Of a DNA stretch of 64,000 bases, positions 47,656 through 56,978 are shown piece by piece. Source of the DNA: Aliivibrio wodanis (GTDB taxonomy: Bacteria; Pseudomonadota; Gammaproteobacteria; Enterobacterales; Vibrionaceae). The first letter of the stretch is position 1, and each line of letters starts with the position of its first letter. The position numbers and the translations under genes are program-made. Under the pieces are notes generated by a model. The model had not been told where the DNA came from, ran no database searches, and saw only the letters and a program-made list of their open reading frames with translations. The DNA lies in the NCBI GenBank assembly GCA_000953695.1, contig LN554847.1, forward strand, positions 248,001-312,000, written 5' to 3'.

Positions 47656-48953
47656 TACATGACCTCCTCATTTTTAAAGGCACCAGCTTTAAGCCATGAA
47701 TACAAGACTACGGCACCAACAATAGTACTGGTGATTAAGGTATATACCGCCGCTTCGTTGTATTTAGCATCCATCATTAAGCGGAAACCAAGAGATGAAA
47801 TCGTATCGAGTGGTTTGTAGATTGACCCTACGGTTTGAACCGTTGCTTCACCCAACATATAAACGATGGTGACGTTATTAAAGTTGAAGGTAAATTGGGT
47901 AATAAATACTGGAGCGACACTAATTAATATTAAAGGTAATGTAATATCGAAGAAGTTGGTCCATGCGTTACCGCCGTCAATCGCACTGGCTTCATACAAG
48001 TCATCAGGGATCGTTTGTAGTACGCCCGTGACCAGAATGAATACGTAAGGGAAACCAAGCCATGCTTGAATTAATATGATGGTGATTTTGGCGTAGTCTG
48101 CGTTTAGGAAGAAGCCAATAGCTGTGCTTACATCGTATTCGTTACCTGTGAAAAACGGGATAACCATGGTGTTCATGCCGCCAATCTTTGAGAAGAAAAG
48201 TTGGAAAACAAGAATGGTTAAAAAAGCAGGAACCGCCCAAGGTAAAATGTACACAGTACGGAAGAATTTTTTCCCTCTGATGTGTTTATTGTTTGCTACA
48301 ACGGCAAGGACTGTACCTAAAACAATAGTCAAGGCAGAAGCACAGAAGGTCCAGGTTAGTGTCCATGACAAGGTTTCTTGGAATGCAGCAGCAGTACGTT
48401 CGTTCGTGAACAAACGCTCAAAGTTAGTGAAGCCTTTCCACTCAATTAGAAATGCTGGTGGTAAGACGGGACGTTTAAAGTTAGTAAAAGCAACGACAAT
48501 GGAAACGATTGCTGGTAATAAAGCAAATACAAACAGTAATATGAATTTAGGTGCTGTAATTAGATTCGGTACGATTTCGTGTGATAATCCACGTACCTTT
48601 TCTGTAAACGTAATTGCAAAACCAGTTTCATCAATTTGTCGTTTAACGTCTTTTGCATCACGAGCGAAAGCGTAGTGCAGTGCAAAAAAGACCAAAATCA
48701 TCATTGCGCCAACGGTTGAACCAACCATGATAAGAAATGAATCATCAACAAAGCGCTCAGCACCAATGGTGATTTTTCCATTGGGTTGTTCGACAGCTAA
48801 CAGACGAAAATTTGGAAGGGTGAATTGAATAAAAACCAATATCTCTAAAGCCAGTATTGAGAACCCGAATAAAGCTTCTCTTGTTCGGCGCAATAGAAGG
48901 TGCCCACTGCCCGGTATAAGCATAGAGAGCCAGAATACAAACTGTTGACTCAT
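47655..48953 (-). CDS. Sugar ABC transporter permease (MalF type)
   Basis: A 432-residue inner-membrane permease with about eight hydrophobic segments, including an N-terminal pair (LSMLIPGSGHLLLRRT, ALFGFSILALEILVFIQF) and a core starting IVSIVVAFTNFKRP. The EAA loop is TIPDDLYEASAIDGGNAWTN (about residues 315-335). It is larger than the MalG partner, as usual for MalF. The layout resembles maltodextrin-type systems more than the classical E. coli MalF with its large periplasmic loop. Confidence 0.88.
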   Translation of the reverse strand: MSQQFVFWLSMLIPGSGHLLLRRTREALFGFSILALEILVFIQFTLPNFRLLAVEQPNGKITIGAERFVDDSFLIMVGSTVGAMMILVFFALHYAFARDAKDVKRQIDETGFAITFTEKVRGLSHEIVPNLITAPKFILLFVFALLPAIVSIVVAFTNFKRPVLPPAFLIEWKGFTNFERLFTNERTAAAFQETLSWTLTWTFCASALTIVLGTVLAVVANNKHIRGKKFFRTVYILPWAVPAFLTILVFQLFFSKIGGMNTMVIPFFTGNEYDVSTAIGFFLNADYAKITIILIQAWLGFPYVFILVTGVLQTIPDDLYEASAIDGGNAWTNFFDITLPLILISVAPVFITQFTFNFNNVTIVYMLGEATVQTVGSIYKPLDTISSLGFRLMMDAKYNEAAVYTLITSTIVGAVVLYSWLKAGAFKNEEVM

Positions 48954-49006
48954 GTAAATAACCTACTTATTTATTAGTGTTGTGTAGATACGTCATGTCT
49001 TTGTAT

Positions 49007-49035
49007 TGCACAGTGCCATTATTAAGCACTGTGCA
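49007..49035 (-). promoter_or_regulatory. Intercistronic hairpin after the binding-protein gene
   Basis: TGCACAGTGC pairs with GCACTGTGCA (10-bp stem, 9-base loop) between the binding-protein gene and the first permease gene. In many ABC operons such a hairpin protects or partly terminates the message so that the binding protein is made in excess. Confidence 0.7.
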
Positions 49036-49062
49036 GTTAAGTGAAGAAGGTGTAAATATTGA

Positions 49063-50196
49063 TTACATATCTTCGATATCAATTTCGATAGTATCAACGG
49101 CTGCATCTAGTACCGCTTTTACATCTTGACCTTGTGCAATTTGTGCAAGACCCGTTTTCATTGGTCCCCAAACCTTCATGAATTCTGGGATACTTGGCAT
49201 AGGTTGGCCAATGTTTGTCGCATCAAAGATAGCTTTGTGTAGTGAACCTTCTTTGTAGCTTACAGACAGGCTAGGTGATACTTCGCGAGTTTCTGCATAC
49301 CATTTGTTTGCATTTTCAGGTGTAGCAAGGAATTTGATGAATGCGCGAGCACCTTCTTTATTATCGCTATAGCCGTTAACTGTCATCCCTTTTGTGCCTG
49401 TTAGCGCTTTATATGGATGGCTGCCATCCCAGCTTGGGATTGGTGCAGCACCAACGTTAATACCTGCTTTTTCAATGTCAGCAATTGCCCATGGACCGTT
49501 GATGATTGCTTTTAGTTTTCCTTCCATGAAGTACTTCATCATGATGTCGTAAGCAACGGTATCATCTTGCATTAGTGTCCAGTGGCTCACTCCACTTTTA
49601 TATAAACCTTGAGCAGCCAAACCTGCTTTGATTGAATCAGGTGTGTTTAGGCCAATGTCTTGAGGATTGTGGTCTTTAAAAATGTAGCCGCCATTAGACA
49701 TAAATAGGCCGCCAGTGAAATAGAAATCAGTAAATTTAGCAGCCCACTCTGAAGGTGGGATCTCTTTCAGTGTTTTTGGTGCTTCTTTTAGCATGTCTTT
49801 GTTGTACAAAAATAGTGTTGTATCTGTAGACATTGGTAGCATATAAGCTTGATTATTGTAAGTTGATGCGTTGGTTGCTGCATCGGTATAACCATTAACA
49901 GTAAAGTTGGTTGGAGCGATTAAATGTTGGTCTGCTAGTTCACCAATACGGTCATTTGGGATCATGAAAATATCAGCAATATTGCCTTTTTGAGTCGGTA
50001 GGGCAGCCAGTAAATCAAACATACTTGTTGCAGCGACTTCAACTTTAAAGTCTTTACCTTTGTTGAATTGCTCAGCCAGTTCGGTGAAGTAAGGCACATA
50101 GCTTTTTTCTACACCGATAACAATATTTTCTGCAGCCATTGCTGTGTTGCTTAGTAGTAGGGCTGCTGAAACGGCAAGCGATATTTTCTTAATCAT
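49063..50196 (-). CDS. Periplasmic maltodextrin-binding protein (MalE-like)
   Basis: A 377-residue secreted solute-binding protein. The signal peptide is MIKKISLAVSAALLLSNTAMA, cleaved after AMA. The mature chain opens IVIGVEKSYVPYFTELAEQF and contains the family-typical YMLPMSTDTTLFLYNKDML, KLKAIINGPWAI (the INGPWA strand of MalE proteins) and GAPIPSWDG. It delivers maltodextrin or a related alpha-glucan to the two permeases. It is the first gene of a seven-gene operon. Confidence 0.9.
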   Translation of the reverse strand: MIKKISLAVSAALLLSNTAMAAENIVIGVEKSYVPYFTELAEQFNKGKDFKVEVAATSMFDLLAALPTQKGNIADIFMIPNDRIGELADQHLIAPTNFTVNGYTDAATNASTYNNQAYMLPMSTDTTLFLYNKDMLKEAPKTLKEIPPSEWAAKFTDFYFTGGLFMSNGGYIFKDHNPQDIGLNTPDSIKAGLAAQGLYKSGVSHWTLMQDDTVAYDIMMKYFMEGKLKAIINGPWAIADIEKAGINVGAAPIPSWDGSHPYKALTGTKGMTVNGYSDNKEGARAFIKFLATPENANKWYAETREVSPSLSVSYKEGSLHKAIFDATNIGQPMPSIPEFMKVWGPMKTGLAQIAQGQDVKAVLDAAVDTIEIDIEDM

Positions 50197-50634
50197 TTGA
50201 TTTTCCTTAATAAGGGATAGAGTTTTAAACCGATAAAATCACGTTGGTATAAATTAATGGTATCAACAGTTTATATAGTTAACTTGGTATCTCTAAAGGT
50301 GCTTCCTGCGATACATATTTATCTTGTTATTAGACTAACGTCATTGGATTTATCATAGGCCGTCGGAGAGGGGGCGTGAAATGCAATTTATAAAGGCCAG
50401 CCATAGAAAAAAGACATATCACATAGATAAATGTTATCTACCGCAACGATATCCATGGTATTCATGCTCTTTGATAAGTTAAAAATGTGAAATTGGTAAC
50501 ACTCTGTAGGACGAGACGAGGTGAGATAGCAGAAAGTGTAGGGTAAACAAAAGTAATCCAAGATCACAGGTTTACCTAAATAGGTCGCAATAAATGGGAA
50601 TGTAGAGGGGAATAATAGTTGTTTTTTTGAGGGT
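50197..50634. promoter_or_regulatory. Control region of the maltodextrin operon
   Basis: About 440 bases without a gene. It holds the operon promoter on the minus strand, one good CRP-like site (50486-50501), and G-rich stretches such as GGAGAGGGGGCG near 50366 that only loosely resemble MalT boxes. The long distance suggests an extended leader or distal activation. Confidence 0.45.
50486..50501. promoter_or_regulatory. CRP-like binding site
   Basis: TGTGA-AATTGG-TAACA differs from the CRP consensus TGTGA-N6-TCACA at one core position. It lies about 290 bases upstream of the binding-protein gene, which fits catabolite control of sugar uptake. Binding is inferred. Confidence 0.5.
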
Positions 50635-50664
50635 AAAAAGGGCGAATTAATCTTTCGCCCTTTT
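50635..50664 (-). terminator. Rho-independent terminator
   Basis: AAAAGGGCGAA and TTCGCCCTTTT form a stem around a short loop, followed on the minus strand by T residues. It ends the dehydrogenase gene at 50689. Confidence 0.85.
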
Positions 50665-50688
50665 AAATTATTTTAGATTGTTATGAGA

Positions 50689-51567
50689 TTAACTCTTTTC
50701 TTTAATGGCCTTAATGAGCACTGATGTATCCATTCGACCTAAGCCTTGTTCTTGTAGGCTTTGGTATTCTTGGTCTACTTCTTCGGTTAATGGTAATCTA
50801 ACACCATTGGCTTTCGCTTCATCTAAGCAAATACCTAGATCTTTCCGCATCCAATCAATAGCAAAACCAAAATCAAATTTATCTTGTGCCATCGTACTTG
50901 CACGGTTCTCCATTTGCCATGAACCCGCAGCTCCGTGTTTTAGCGTATCAACCACAAGATCGATATCTAGATTTGATTTTTCAGCTAAGATGAGAGCTTC
51001 ACTTAAGCCTTTTAATACACCAGCAATACAGATTTGGTTTGCCATTTTACAGCGTTGACCTTGGCCGTTTTCACCAAGAAGAGTAATTGCTTTTGCAAAG
51101 CTTTGAATTACAGGTTTAGCGGTATTGAAGGCAGTTTCATTACCACCACACATTACGGTTAATACACCGTTTTCAGCACCGGCTTGACCACCAGAAACAG
51201 GAGCATCAATAAATTGATTGCCTTGTGCTTTACATGCTTTTGCTAGTTCAATTGCTAAAGTGGCAGATGTGGTGGTGTTATCGATTAAGATTGCACCTGG
51301 CTTTAAGCTAGCAAGAACCCCATCTTCACCATAAATAACGCTGCGCACATCGTCATCATTACCAACACAAACAAAAACGATGTCAGAGCCTTCTGATGCT
51401 TCGCGAGGAGTTGAAGCAAATTGACCTTTATATTCAGCAGCCCATTGCTTTGCTTTAGCTTCTGTACGGTTATAAACCGTTGTTGAGAAACCGGCATTTT
51501 GCAGATGGCGAGCCATTGGGTAGCCCATCACACCTAAGCCGATGAAGCTAACATTAGTGATTTCCAT
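50689..51567 (-). CDS. 3-hydroxyisobutyrate dehydrogenase-family oxidoreductase
   Basis: A 292-residue beta-hydroxyacid dehydrogenase. The NAD(P)-binding motif FIGLGVMGYPMARHL is at the N-terminus. The family substrate loop DAPVSGGQAGAENGVL (about residue 120) and the catalytic Lys in RCKMANQICIAG (about 170) are present. Relatives include GarR (tartronate semialdehyde reductase) and MmsB; the substrate here is not resolved. A terminator follows, so it is separate from the maltodextrin operon. Confidence 0.85.
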   Translation of the reverse strand: MEITNVSFIGLGVMGYPMARHLQNAGFSTTVYNRTEAKAKQWAAEYKGQFASTPREASEGSDIVFVCVGNDDDVRSVIYGEDGVLASLKPGAILIDNTTTSATLAIELAKACKAQGNQFIDAPVSGGQAGAENGVLTVMCGGNETAFNTAKPVIQSFAKAITLLGENGQGQRCKMANQICIAGVLKGLSEALILAEKSNLDIDLVVDTLKHGAAGSWQMENRASTMAQDKFDFGFAIDWMRKDLGICLDEAKANGVRLPLTEEVDQEYQSLQEQGLGRMDTSVLIKAIKEKS

Positions 51568-51686
51568 GTCATTCCTTATTTATGTACTGTTGTTATTGAT
51601 GATTAAAACACAGCTTGTAACTATTTGACATAGATCAATATTGAGATTTATTAATAGGTAATGATGAAATTAATTAATGTTGATAT

Positions 51687-52205
51687 TTAATCAAGCAATC
51701 TCACATCAAAGTCCTCAAGATTAAGAGATAAATTTACCTTAGTTGCTTGTTCATAAACACGAGTTATGTTTTTTTGTACATCAGTAATGGTGAGTGTGTT
51801 GTTATCTAAATTAAATACCTGTTTTTGTGTAGAGTAATAGAAAGCAAGGATTAGCAGGGAATCATGATCATTTCTTTCTGCTTTGGCATTAATTTGTGCG
51901 ATCTTTCGATAAATACGGTTATGGATTTGTTTGAGCCTCCATACATACATGATCTCATTAAAATAAGAATGGTTTTTAATTTTACTTACCATAAAAGCAC
52001 AAGTTATGACCGCTAAAATCACACCGGTCATGTTCAGGTGGAAATTGCCAGTAGATCCTGATTCTGTAACACTTTGTGAGCCAAATAGTGCAATCAGTAT
52101 TGAACCAAATAGCAGAGATAAAACGGCAAGAAAACCAACAAAACAAACCATAACAAGGTTGGTTTTTCTACGGTATGTTTCTTTGTCTATATCAATAATT
52201 GTCAT
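51687..52205 (-). CDS. DUF3087-family membrane protein
   Basis: A 172-residue protein with two membrane helices (NLVMVCFVGFLAVLSLLFG and GVILAVITCAFMVSKI) and a cytoplasmic helical tail with EIMYVWRLKQIHNRIYRK and AFYYSTQKQVFNLDNNTLT. The start IDIDKETYRRKTN and these motifs match DUF3087 proteins of Vibrionaceae and other gammaproteobacteria, recalled from memory. Role unknown. It diverges from the porin gene. Confidence 0.75.
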   Translation of the reverse strand: MTIIDIDKETYRRKTNLVMVCFVGFLAVLSLLFGSILIALFGSQSVTESGSTGNFHLNMTGVILAVITCAFMVSKIKNHSYFNEIMYVWRLKQIHNRIYRKIAQINAKAERNDHDSLLILAFYYSTQKQVFNLDNNTLTITDVQKNITRVYEQATKVNLSLNLEDFDVRLLD

Positions 52206-52484
52206 TTTTTCTTCATATTCCTTATTTATATTCTGTGAGTATTCTTAATGTGTTTTTAGTTATTAGTCTATGACGAATGCCTCATAAATTACTAAAAATA
52301 CATTTTTTTACTTACTTATACCCATAAATGTTGAAACTTTTAAAAAAGGCAAAAAGTTCAAAATTTATATGAGACTCACATCTCATTTATCTGCTTCTAT
52401 ACTTTTCATTTTACACAAGAAGTAGATATTAACCTGGTTAATGATAATTGAATAATTATACTAATTTAAAATAAGGATATAAAA
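52206..52484. promoter_or_regulatory. Divergent region ahead of the porin-nuclease cluster
   Basis: It holds two inverted repeats: TTGAAACTTTT...AAAAAGTTCAA at about 52331-52361, and ATGAGA-CTCACA-TCTCAT at 52369-52386. Either could be a regulator site for the porin gene. AATAAGGATATAAAA precedes its ATG. Confidence 0.45.
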
Positions 52485-53561
52485 ATGACAAAGAGAACTG
52501 CGATAGCGATAGCGTTATCATCCCTTTTTGTTGCTGGCGGTGCGAGTGCAGCTACGATCTATGAAAATGACAATGGTGATTTTTTAAAATTGTACGGTGA
52601 AGTAGGCGTTGGTGGTCACTTTGGTGCCGATTACGATTATGGCGAATTCTACACTGATGAAGAAAGCTATATCGATGACTCATTTGCGACCTTAGGCGTA
52701 AAGGGTATGAATGGAAAAATGCATTATCGGTTAGAGCTAGATTATGAACGTGAGAACTGGAAATACGGTTCTGGCGATATGGTATTAGCGATTGATAAAT
52801 TGTTTATTGGTTACGATGTCGCTGAAAACCAGTATATAGAAGTAGGTCTAACCGATACTGCTTTAGATGATTATGATAAGTGGGGTGATTTCACTTTTGA
52901 TACTACCGTTGAAACAGGCGAAGCGGGAGACCAAGCAAAAACATTTAAATATGAAGGTCGTTACTTCGAGGTAGTAAAAGTAGGTGCGTCATACTCTTAT
53001 AATGCACAATCTTCTTCGGGTGCAGAAGTCGGCGATGTGGTAAATGGTTATGTGGGCTATTTTGGTGAAGACTTCTCGGCGGTATTAGGTCTTGAAGGCC
53101 GTGCTGGTGCAGATGGTAAATCAAAATATGGTGAACAGCGTTTGATTGGTTTTGGTATGCGTTATGCGATTACAGAGTCTATCCACGTTGGTGCTAATGC
53201 TTTCTTAGAGCAAGAAGACGTTTCTCAAAGCAAAACACTTATCGACAATACTGATCCTGAAAACCCAGTATACGTATATAACGAATTTGAAACAGAAGAG
53301 AACAAAGGTGGACTTGTATCTGCTAAATATATCTTCAATCCTCAGTGGGAAATTGTAGGTTCAGCGAACTACGAAGAGTATGAGAAGTGGGATAAAAATG
53401 GCGATGTATGGGACGGTAAAGACAACAAATGGGGCTCAAGCCGCACTTGGGGTACTGTGGGTGTAAACCACAAGCCAACCTCTTCTACGATTATCGCGGT
53501 TGAATTCAACATGGGCGAAGCGGCTCAAGATGCATACGCTTATGCTCGCGTGTACTTCTAA
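52485..53561 (+). CDS. Outer-membrane porin
   Basis: A 358-residue beta-barrel protein. The signal peptide MTKRTAIAIALSSLFVAGGASA is followed by a barrel rich in alternating strands (LKLYGEVGVGGHFGADY, YRLELDYERENWKY, NGYVGYFGEDFSAVLGLEGR) and ends with Tyr-Ala-Arg-Val-Tyr-Phe; the C-terminal Phe is the usual outer-membrane insertion signal. It is similar in layout to vibrio OmpU/OmpL-type trimeric porins. It lies 23 bases ahead of an exported nuclease gene, so the two are likely cotranscribed, and it may admit nuclease products such as nucleotides. That function is inference. Confidence 0.85.
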   Translation: MTKRTAIAIALSSLFVAGGASAATIYENDNGDFLKLYGEVGVGGHFGADYDYGEFYTDEESYIDDSFATLGVKGMNGKMHYRLELDYERENWKYGSGDMVLAIDKLFIGYDVAENQYIEVGLTDTALDDYDKWGDFTFDTTVETGEAGDQAKTFKYEGRYFEVVKVGASYSYNAQSSSGAEVGDVVNGYVGYFGEDFSAVLGLEGRAGADGKSKYGEQRLIGFGMRYAITESIHVGANAFLEQEDVSQSKTLIDNTDPENPVYVYNEFETEENKGGLVSAKYIFNPQWEIVGSANYEEYEKWDKNGDVWDGKDNKWGSSRTWGTVGVNHKPTSSTIIAVEFNMGEAAQDAYAYARVYF

Positions 53562-53584
53562 TTAAACCACTAAGGATATTTACC

Positions 53585-56500
53585 ATGAACAAAAAAGTAA
53601 CGATTTTAGCTGGTGCAATCAGCAGTATTTTAAGCGGCGCGGCATTAGCAAATATTAACGATATTGTGATTACAGAATACGTTGAAGGCTCATCAAATAA
53701 TAAAGCCGTTGAAATTAGTAATGTAGGCTCAACAGATCATGTGTTTGATTCTTCTGTTGGTTTATATTACAGCTCATATAAAAATATGGTTGAAAAACCA
53801 ACGGGTGGCAATGTTTTAGAAGGCATAACACTTCCTTCAGGAAAAAGCATTGTTGTGCTTAATGGTGAAGCTGGCGCTGAAATCCGCCAGTACATTGAGC
53901 GTTTAGGTGGTAGTGAAGCTCTAGTTGTTGCGGGTACTTACGATGAAGTTAAGTACGGTGCATTAAGCTTTAGTGGTGATGATGCTGTTTGGCTTGGCAC
54001 TTCAGCAGATGAAGCTGATATTCACGATATTATGGGTGTTTATGGCCAGTCTAAACAAGATGATTGGAAAGATATAACATTACGTCGTGATGCGGCCAAA
54101 TTGACACCAGCAAAAACTTATACAGCATCTGATTGGACTACTGCAGAAAAAGACGATTTTGGTGGATTAGGGCATCCAACGGATGTGAATAATGATCCAG
54201 TAACTCCTCCAGCAAATACTCCGTGTCTTGATGCAACGGATTTAGAATCGCAATTAATTGGTGCAGTACAAGGTGAAGGTAAATTCTCACCTCTTATTCC
54301 AAGCGGTGCTTATGAATCTGATGTGAACTACAAAATCACTGGTGTGGTATCAGCAGTTACTGCTTATCCTGCAAGTGGTTTCTACCTGTTTGATGATAAT
54401 GCTGATGGAAAAGAGCGCAGTTCTGATGGTATTTTTGTTGCAACGAAGACTGCGACAGAAGCTATGGTTGGCCAAACAATATGTGTGGTTGCGAAAGTTA
54501 AAGAAAACTACGGCTTAACTCAGTTAGTTCCAGAAGGCGATACGTGGGAAGTTGTTGATTCAACAGCTAAATCAGTAACCCCTGTAGAGTTGAAGCGTAT
54601 TGAAAGTGATACAACGTTCGAGTCAACACTAGAACGTTACGAAGGAATGCTAGTTAAAACTGTTTCTGATATGGATGGAACAGAAAGTGGCGCTCAAACT
54701 ATGCGAGTATCTCGAAGCTTTAGCTTTGACTATGATTCGTTCCGCAATAACATGGTACTGGCGTATAAGCGTCCAAATACCCAACCAAACCAAGACCATA
54801 TTGCAGGGTCGATTGAATCAATGATGCAATCGGAAGAAAACAGTGATTTCCGTGTATACCTTGAATCAGATGGTAAAGCACCAAATGGTCAAATTCCATA
54901 TTACCCAGCATTCTTTGCTGACCCTGAAAAAAATTATGTTCGTATTGATGATAGTGTTACTGGGCTAACTGGTGTTGTTGATTACTCTTATGGCGACTTC
55001 CGTATTATTGTGCCAAAAGCATTAGAGAACGCGAATACAATTAATTTTGACCATAATACTGACCGTACTGAATCACCAGTTATTGATACTGATTACGGTA
55101 CAGATGGCTTTACGGTAAAAGTCGCAACACAAAACGTTTTAAACTACTTCAACTCTCCATTTGGTGGTTCAGATAATAACTTTGGTGATAACCGTGGTGC
55201 TGAATCTCAGCAAGAGTTTGAGCGTCAGCAAGCGAAAATCGTAGAAGCGGTATACGGCCTAGATTCAGATATCATTGGCCTGATGGAAATTGAAAATAAT
55301 GGCTTTGGTGATTTCAGTGCAATTAATGAATTACTGGCTGCGATTAACGCAAAATATTACGATGAAGACTACGGCGATAGAAATAATAAAAACTCTATCC
55401 ATAATCGTTATGTTTTTGTGGGTTTTGACAAAAATGCTGATGTGATCCTTGATGATCAAGATACGGTAGGCAGTGATGCTATTACAACTGGTATTATTTA
55501 TCGTCCATCAAAAGTAGCTGTAGTTTCTGGTAAGGTCATTCCAATGCCAGAGCAACATGCACCAATGATTGTTGATGAAAACGGTGCTCCAATTATTGAT
55601 GGTAAAGGTGAGATCCGTGAAAGTGGTGATAACTACCAACGTAGTACAGTTGCTGCGACCTTTAATATTCTAAATACAGGTAAACGTCTGACTGTTGCTG
55701 TTAACCACTTGAAATCTAAAGGTTCAACGTGTTACGAAGATTGGTTAGGATGGGAAACATGGTCTAATTTCGATCCAGCTGAAGATGACGTAAGAAATGA
55801 TGATTTCCAAGGTTCGTGTGAAAATTTCCGAGTAGCCGCTGCTTACCATTTAGGTGCCGAAATGGCGAAAATTGGTGGTGATCAAGTTGTTCTTGGAGAC
55901 ATGAACTCTTATGCAAATGAAGACCCAATGCTAGTATTAACGAGTAATCCAACTCAAAAAGATATTTATGCAGCAGGGTATACTTTCTTAGGTAAAGAGC
56001 CTCAGTTTGGGGCAAACGGTCAGAAAATCACAACAACTTACGGATACCTGAATGCGGTTGATTTAAAAACAGCAGAAGGGAAAACAGCGTGGAGTTATTC
56101 ATACAATGATGAAGTGGGTTCATTGGATCACCTTCTTATTACTGGAGCACTAGAAGATCGTTTAGTTGATGCGGTAGATTGGCATATCAATGCTCCTGAG
56201 TCATCGTTGTATGATTATAATCATAAATATAAAGGTGGCGATACTAACGAGCCGAATCCATTTTATGCTGAAACGGCTTATCGCTCATCAGATCATGATC
56301 CAGCTTTAGTTTCACTTGGATATAAATACGGTGAAGCGGGCGAAAATATGGTGACAATAGCAACGAAGAGTGGTCGTGCAGATATTCCATTTGCATTGTC
56401 TTCAGAAGCTAAATCGGGTGATATTGCTAAAATCACAATCTCACCAGCACCAGCAGGTGTCGCTTTATCTCAAGTAACTTTGGCTAAAGATGGTGCTCAA

Positions 56501-56770
56501 ACGGTTAAGTTTGATGCGGCTGGTTTATCTACAGGAGCTTATACTTTCACGATGAAGCTTACTCGTGCTAGTGGAGATGTATCAGCGCAAGCTGCTGTTG
56601 AAACTTCATCAGTTGTTGAAAGCAAATCAATGGCAGTAAACTTAATTAAGCGTGATTCAAATAATGTGAAACCAACAACACCTGTATATGATGGTTCAGG
56701 TGGTTCATTTGGATTTGGCGCATTACTTTCTGTTCTAGGTTTAGGCTTCTTACGCCGTCGCCGTTCTTAA
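53585..56770 (+). CDS. ExeM/NucH-type extracellular nuclease with GlyGly-CTERM
   Basis: A 1061-residue secreted nuclease. After a signal peptide (...LSGAALA) come a lamin-tail domain (about 25-200, IVITEYVEGSSNNKAVEISN), an OB-like domain (about 215-330) and an endonuclease/exonuclease/phosphatase domain (about 500-915). Catalytic residues are Glu in GLMEIENNGFG, His in VNHLKSKGS, Asp-x-Asn in LGDMNSYANEDP (about 771), Asp in SLDHLLITG and Asp-His in RSSDHDPALV (about 902). The C-terminus is a GlyGly-CTERM signal (GSGGSFGFGALLSVLGLGFL then RRRRS) processed by a rhombosortase for type II secretion-linked anchoring. ExeM of Shewanella degrades extracellular DNA. A strong terminator follows. Confidence 0.9.
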   Translation: MNKKVTILAGAISSILSGAALANINDIVITEYVEGSSNNKAVEISNVGSTDHVFDSSVGLYYSSYKNMVEKPTGGNVLEGITLPSGKSIVVLNGEAGAEIRQYIERLGGSEALVVAGTYDEVKYGALSFSGDDAVWLGTSADEADIHDIMGVYGQSKQDDWKDITLRRDAAKLTPAKTYTASDWTTAEKDDFGGLGHPTDVNNDPVTPPANTPCLDATDLESQLIGAVQGEGKFSPLIPSGAYESDVNYKITGVVSAVTAYPASGFYLFDDNADGKERSSDGIFVATKTATEAMVGQTICVVAKVKENYGLTQLVPEGDTWEVVDSTAKSVTPVELKRIESDTTFESTLERYEGMLVKTVSDMDGTESGAQTMRVSRSFSFDYDSFRNNMVLAYKRPNTQPNQDHIAGSIESMMQSEENSDFRVYLESDGKAPNGQIPYYPAFFADPEKNYVRIDDSVTGLTGVVDYSYGDFRIIVPKALENANTINFDHNTDRTESPVIDTDYGTDGFTVKVATQNVLNYFNSPFGGSDNNFGDNRGAESQQEFERQQAKIVEAVYGLDSDIIGLMEIENNGFGDFSAINELLAAINAKYYDEDYGDRNNKNSIHNRYVFVGFDKNADVILDDQDTVGSDAITTGIIYRPSKVAVVSGKVIPMPEQHAPMIVDENGAPIIDGKGEIRESGDNYQRSTVAATFNILNTGKRLTVAVNHLKSKGSTCYEDWLGWETWSNFDPAEDDVRNDDFQGSCENFRVAAAYHLGAEMAKIGGDQVVLGDMNSYANEDPMLVLTSNPTQKDIYAAGYTFLGKEPQFGANGQKITTTYGYLNAVDLKTAEGKTAWSYSYNDEVGSLDHLLITGALEDRLVDAVDWHINAPESSLYDYNHKYKGGDTNEPNPFYAETAYRSSDHDPALVSLGYKYGEAGENMVTIATKSGRADIPFALSSEAKSGDIAKITISPAPAGVALSQVTLAKDGAQTVKFDAAGLSTGAYTFTMKLTRASGDVSAQAAVETSSVVESKSMAVNLIKRDSNNVKPTTPVYDGSGGSFGFGALLSVLGLGFLRRRRS

Positions 56771-56782
56771 TCAAGAAAATTA

Positions 56783-56812
56783 AAATAAGGCTAGTATTTA
56801 CTAGCCTTATTT
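56783..56812 (+). terminator. Strong terminator after the first ExeM gene
   Basis: AAATAAGGCTAGTA and TACTAGCCTTATTT are perfectly complementary around TT, though the real loop is larger. The second ExeM gene therefore probably has its own promoter in the following 165 bases. Confidence 0.85.
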
Positions 56813-56978
56813 CTTTCTAAAACTCCCTCTTAATATATTTCTTTCTATTTCGTGTATGCGATGCTTATTTCTGCACGTCAGAGATCTCATTAATAGAGTG
56901 AAATATAATTTTCATCATATCGTTCTACATCTACTGCACAACGTCAGTTGATTTGATTGGTATTATTAAGGTTTATTT

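Noticed and set aside
48124-48675. A 183-residue plus-strand frame over the MalF-type permease gene.
   Set aside because: It is antisense to a well supported operon gene and shows no motif.
50197-50634. MalT boxes ahead of the maltodextrin operon.
   Set aside because: G-rich stretches exist but none matches GGGGA(T/G)GAGG well or shows the usual paired spacing.
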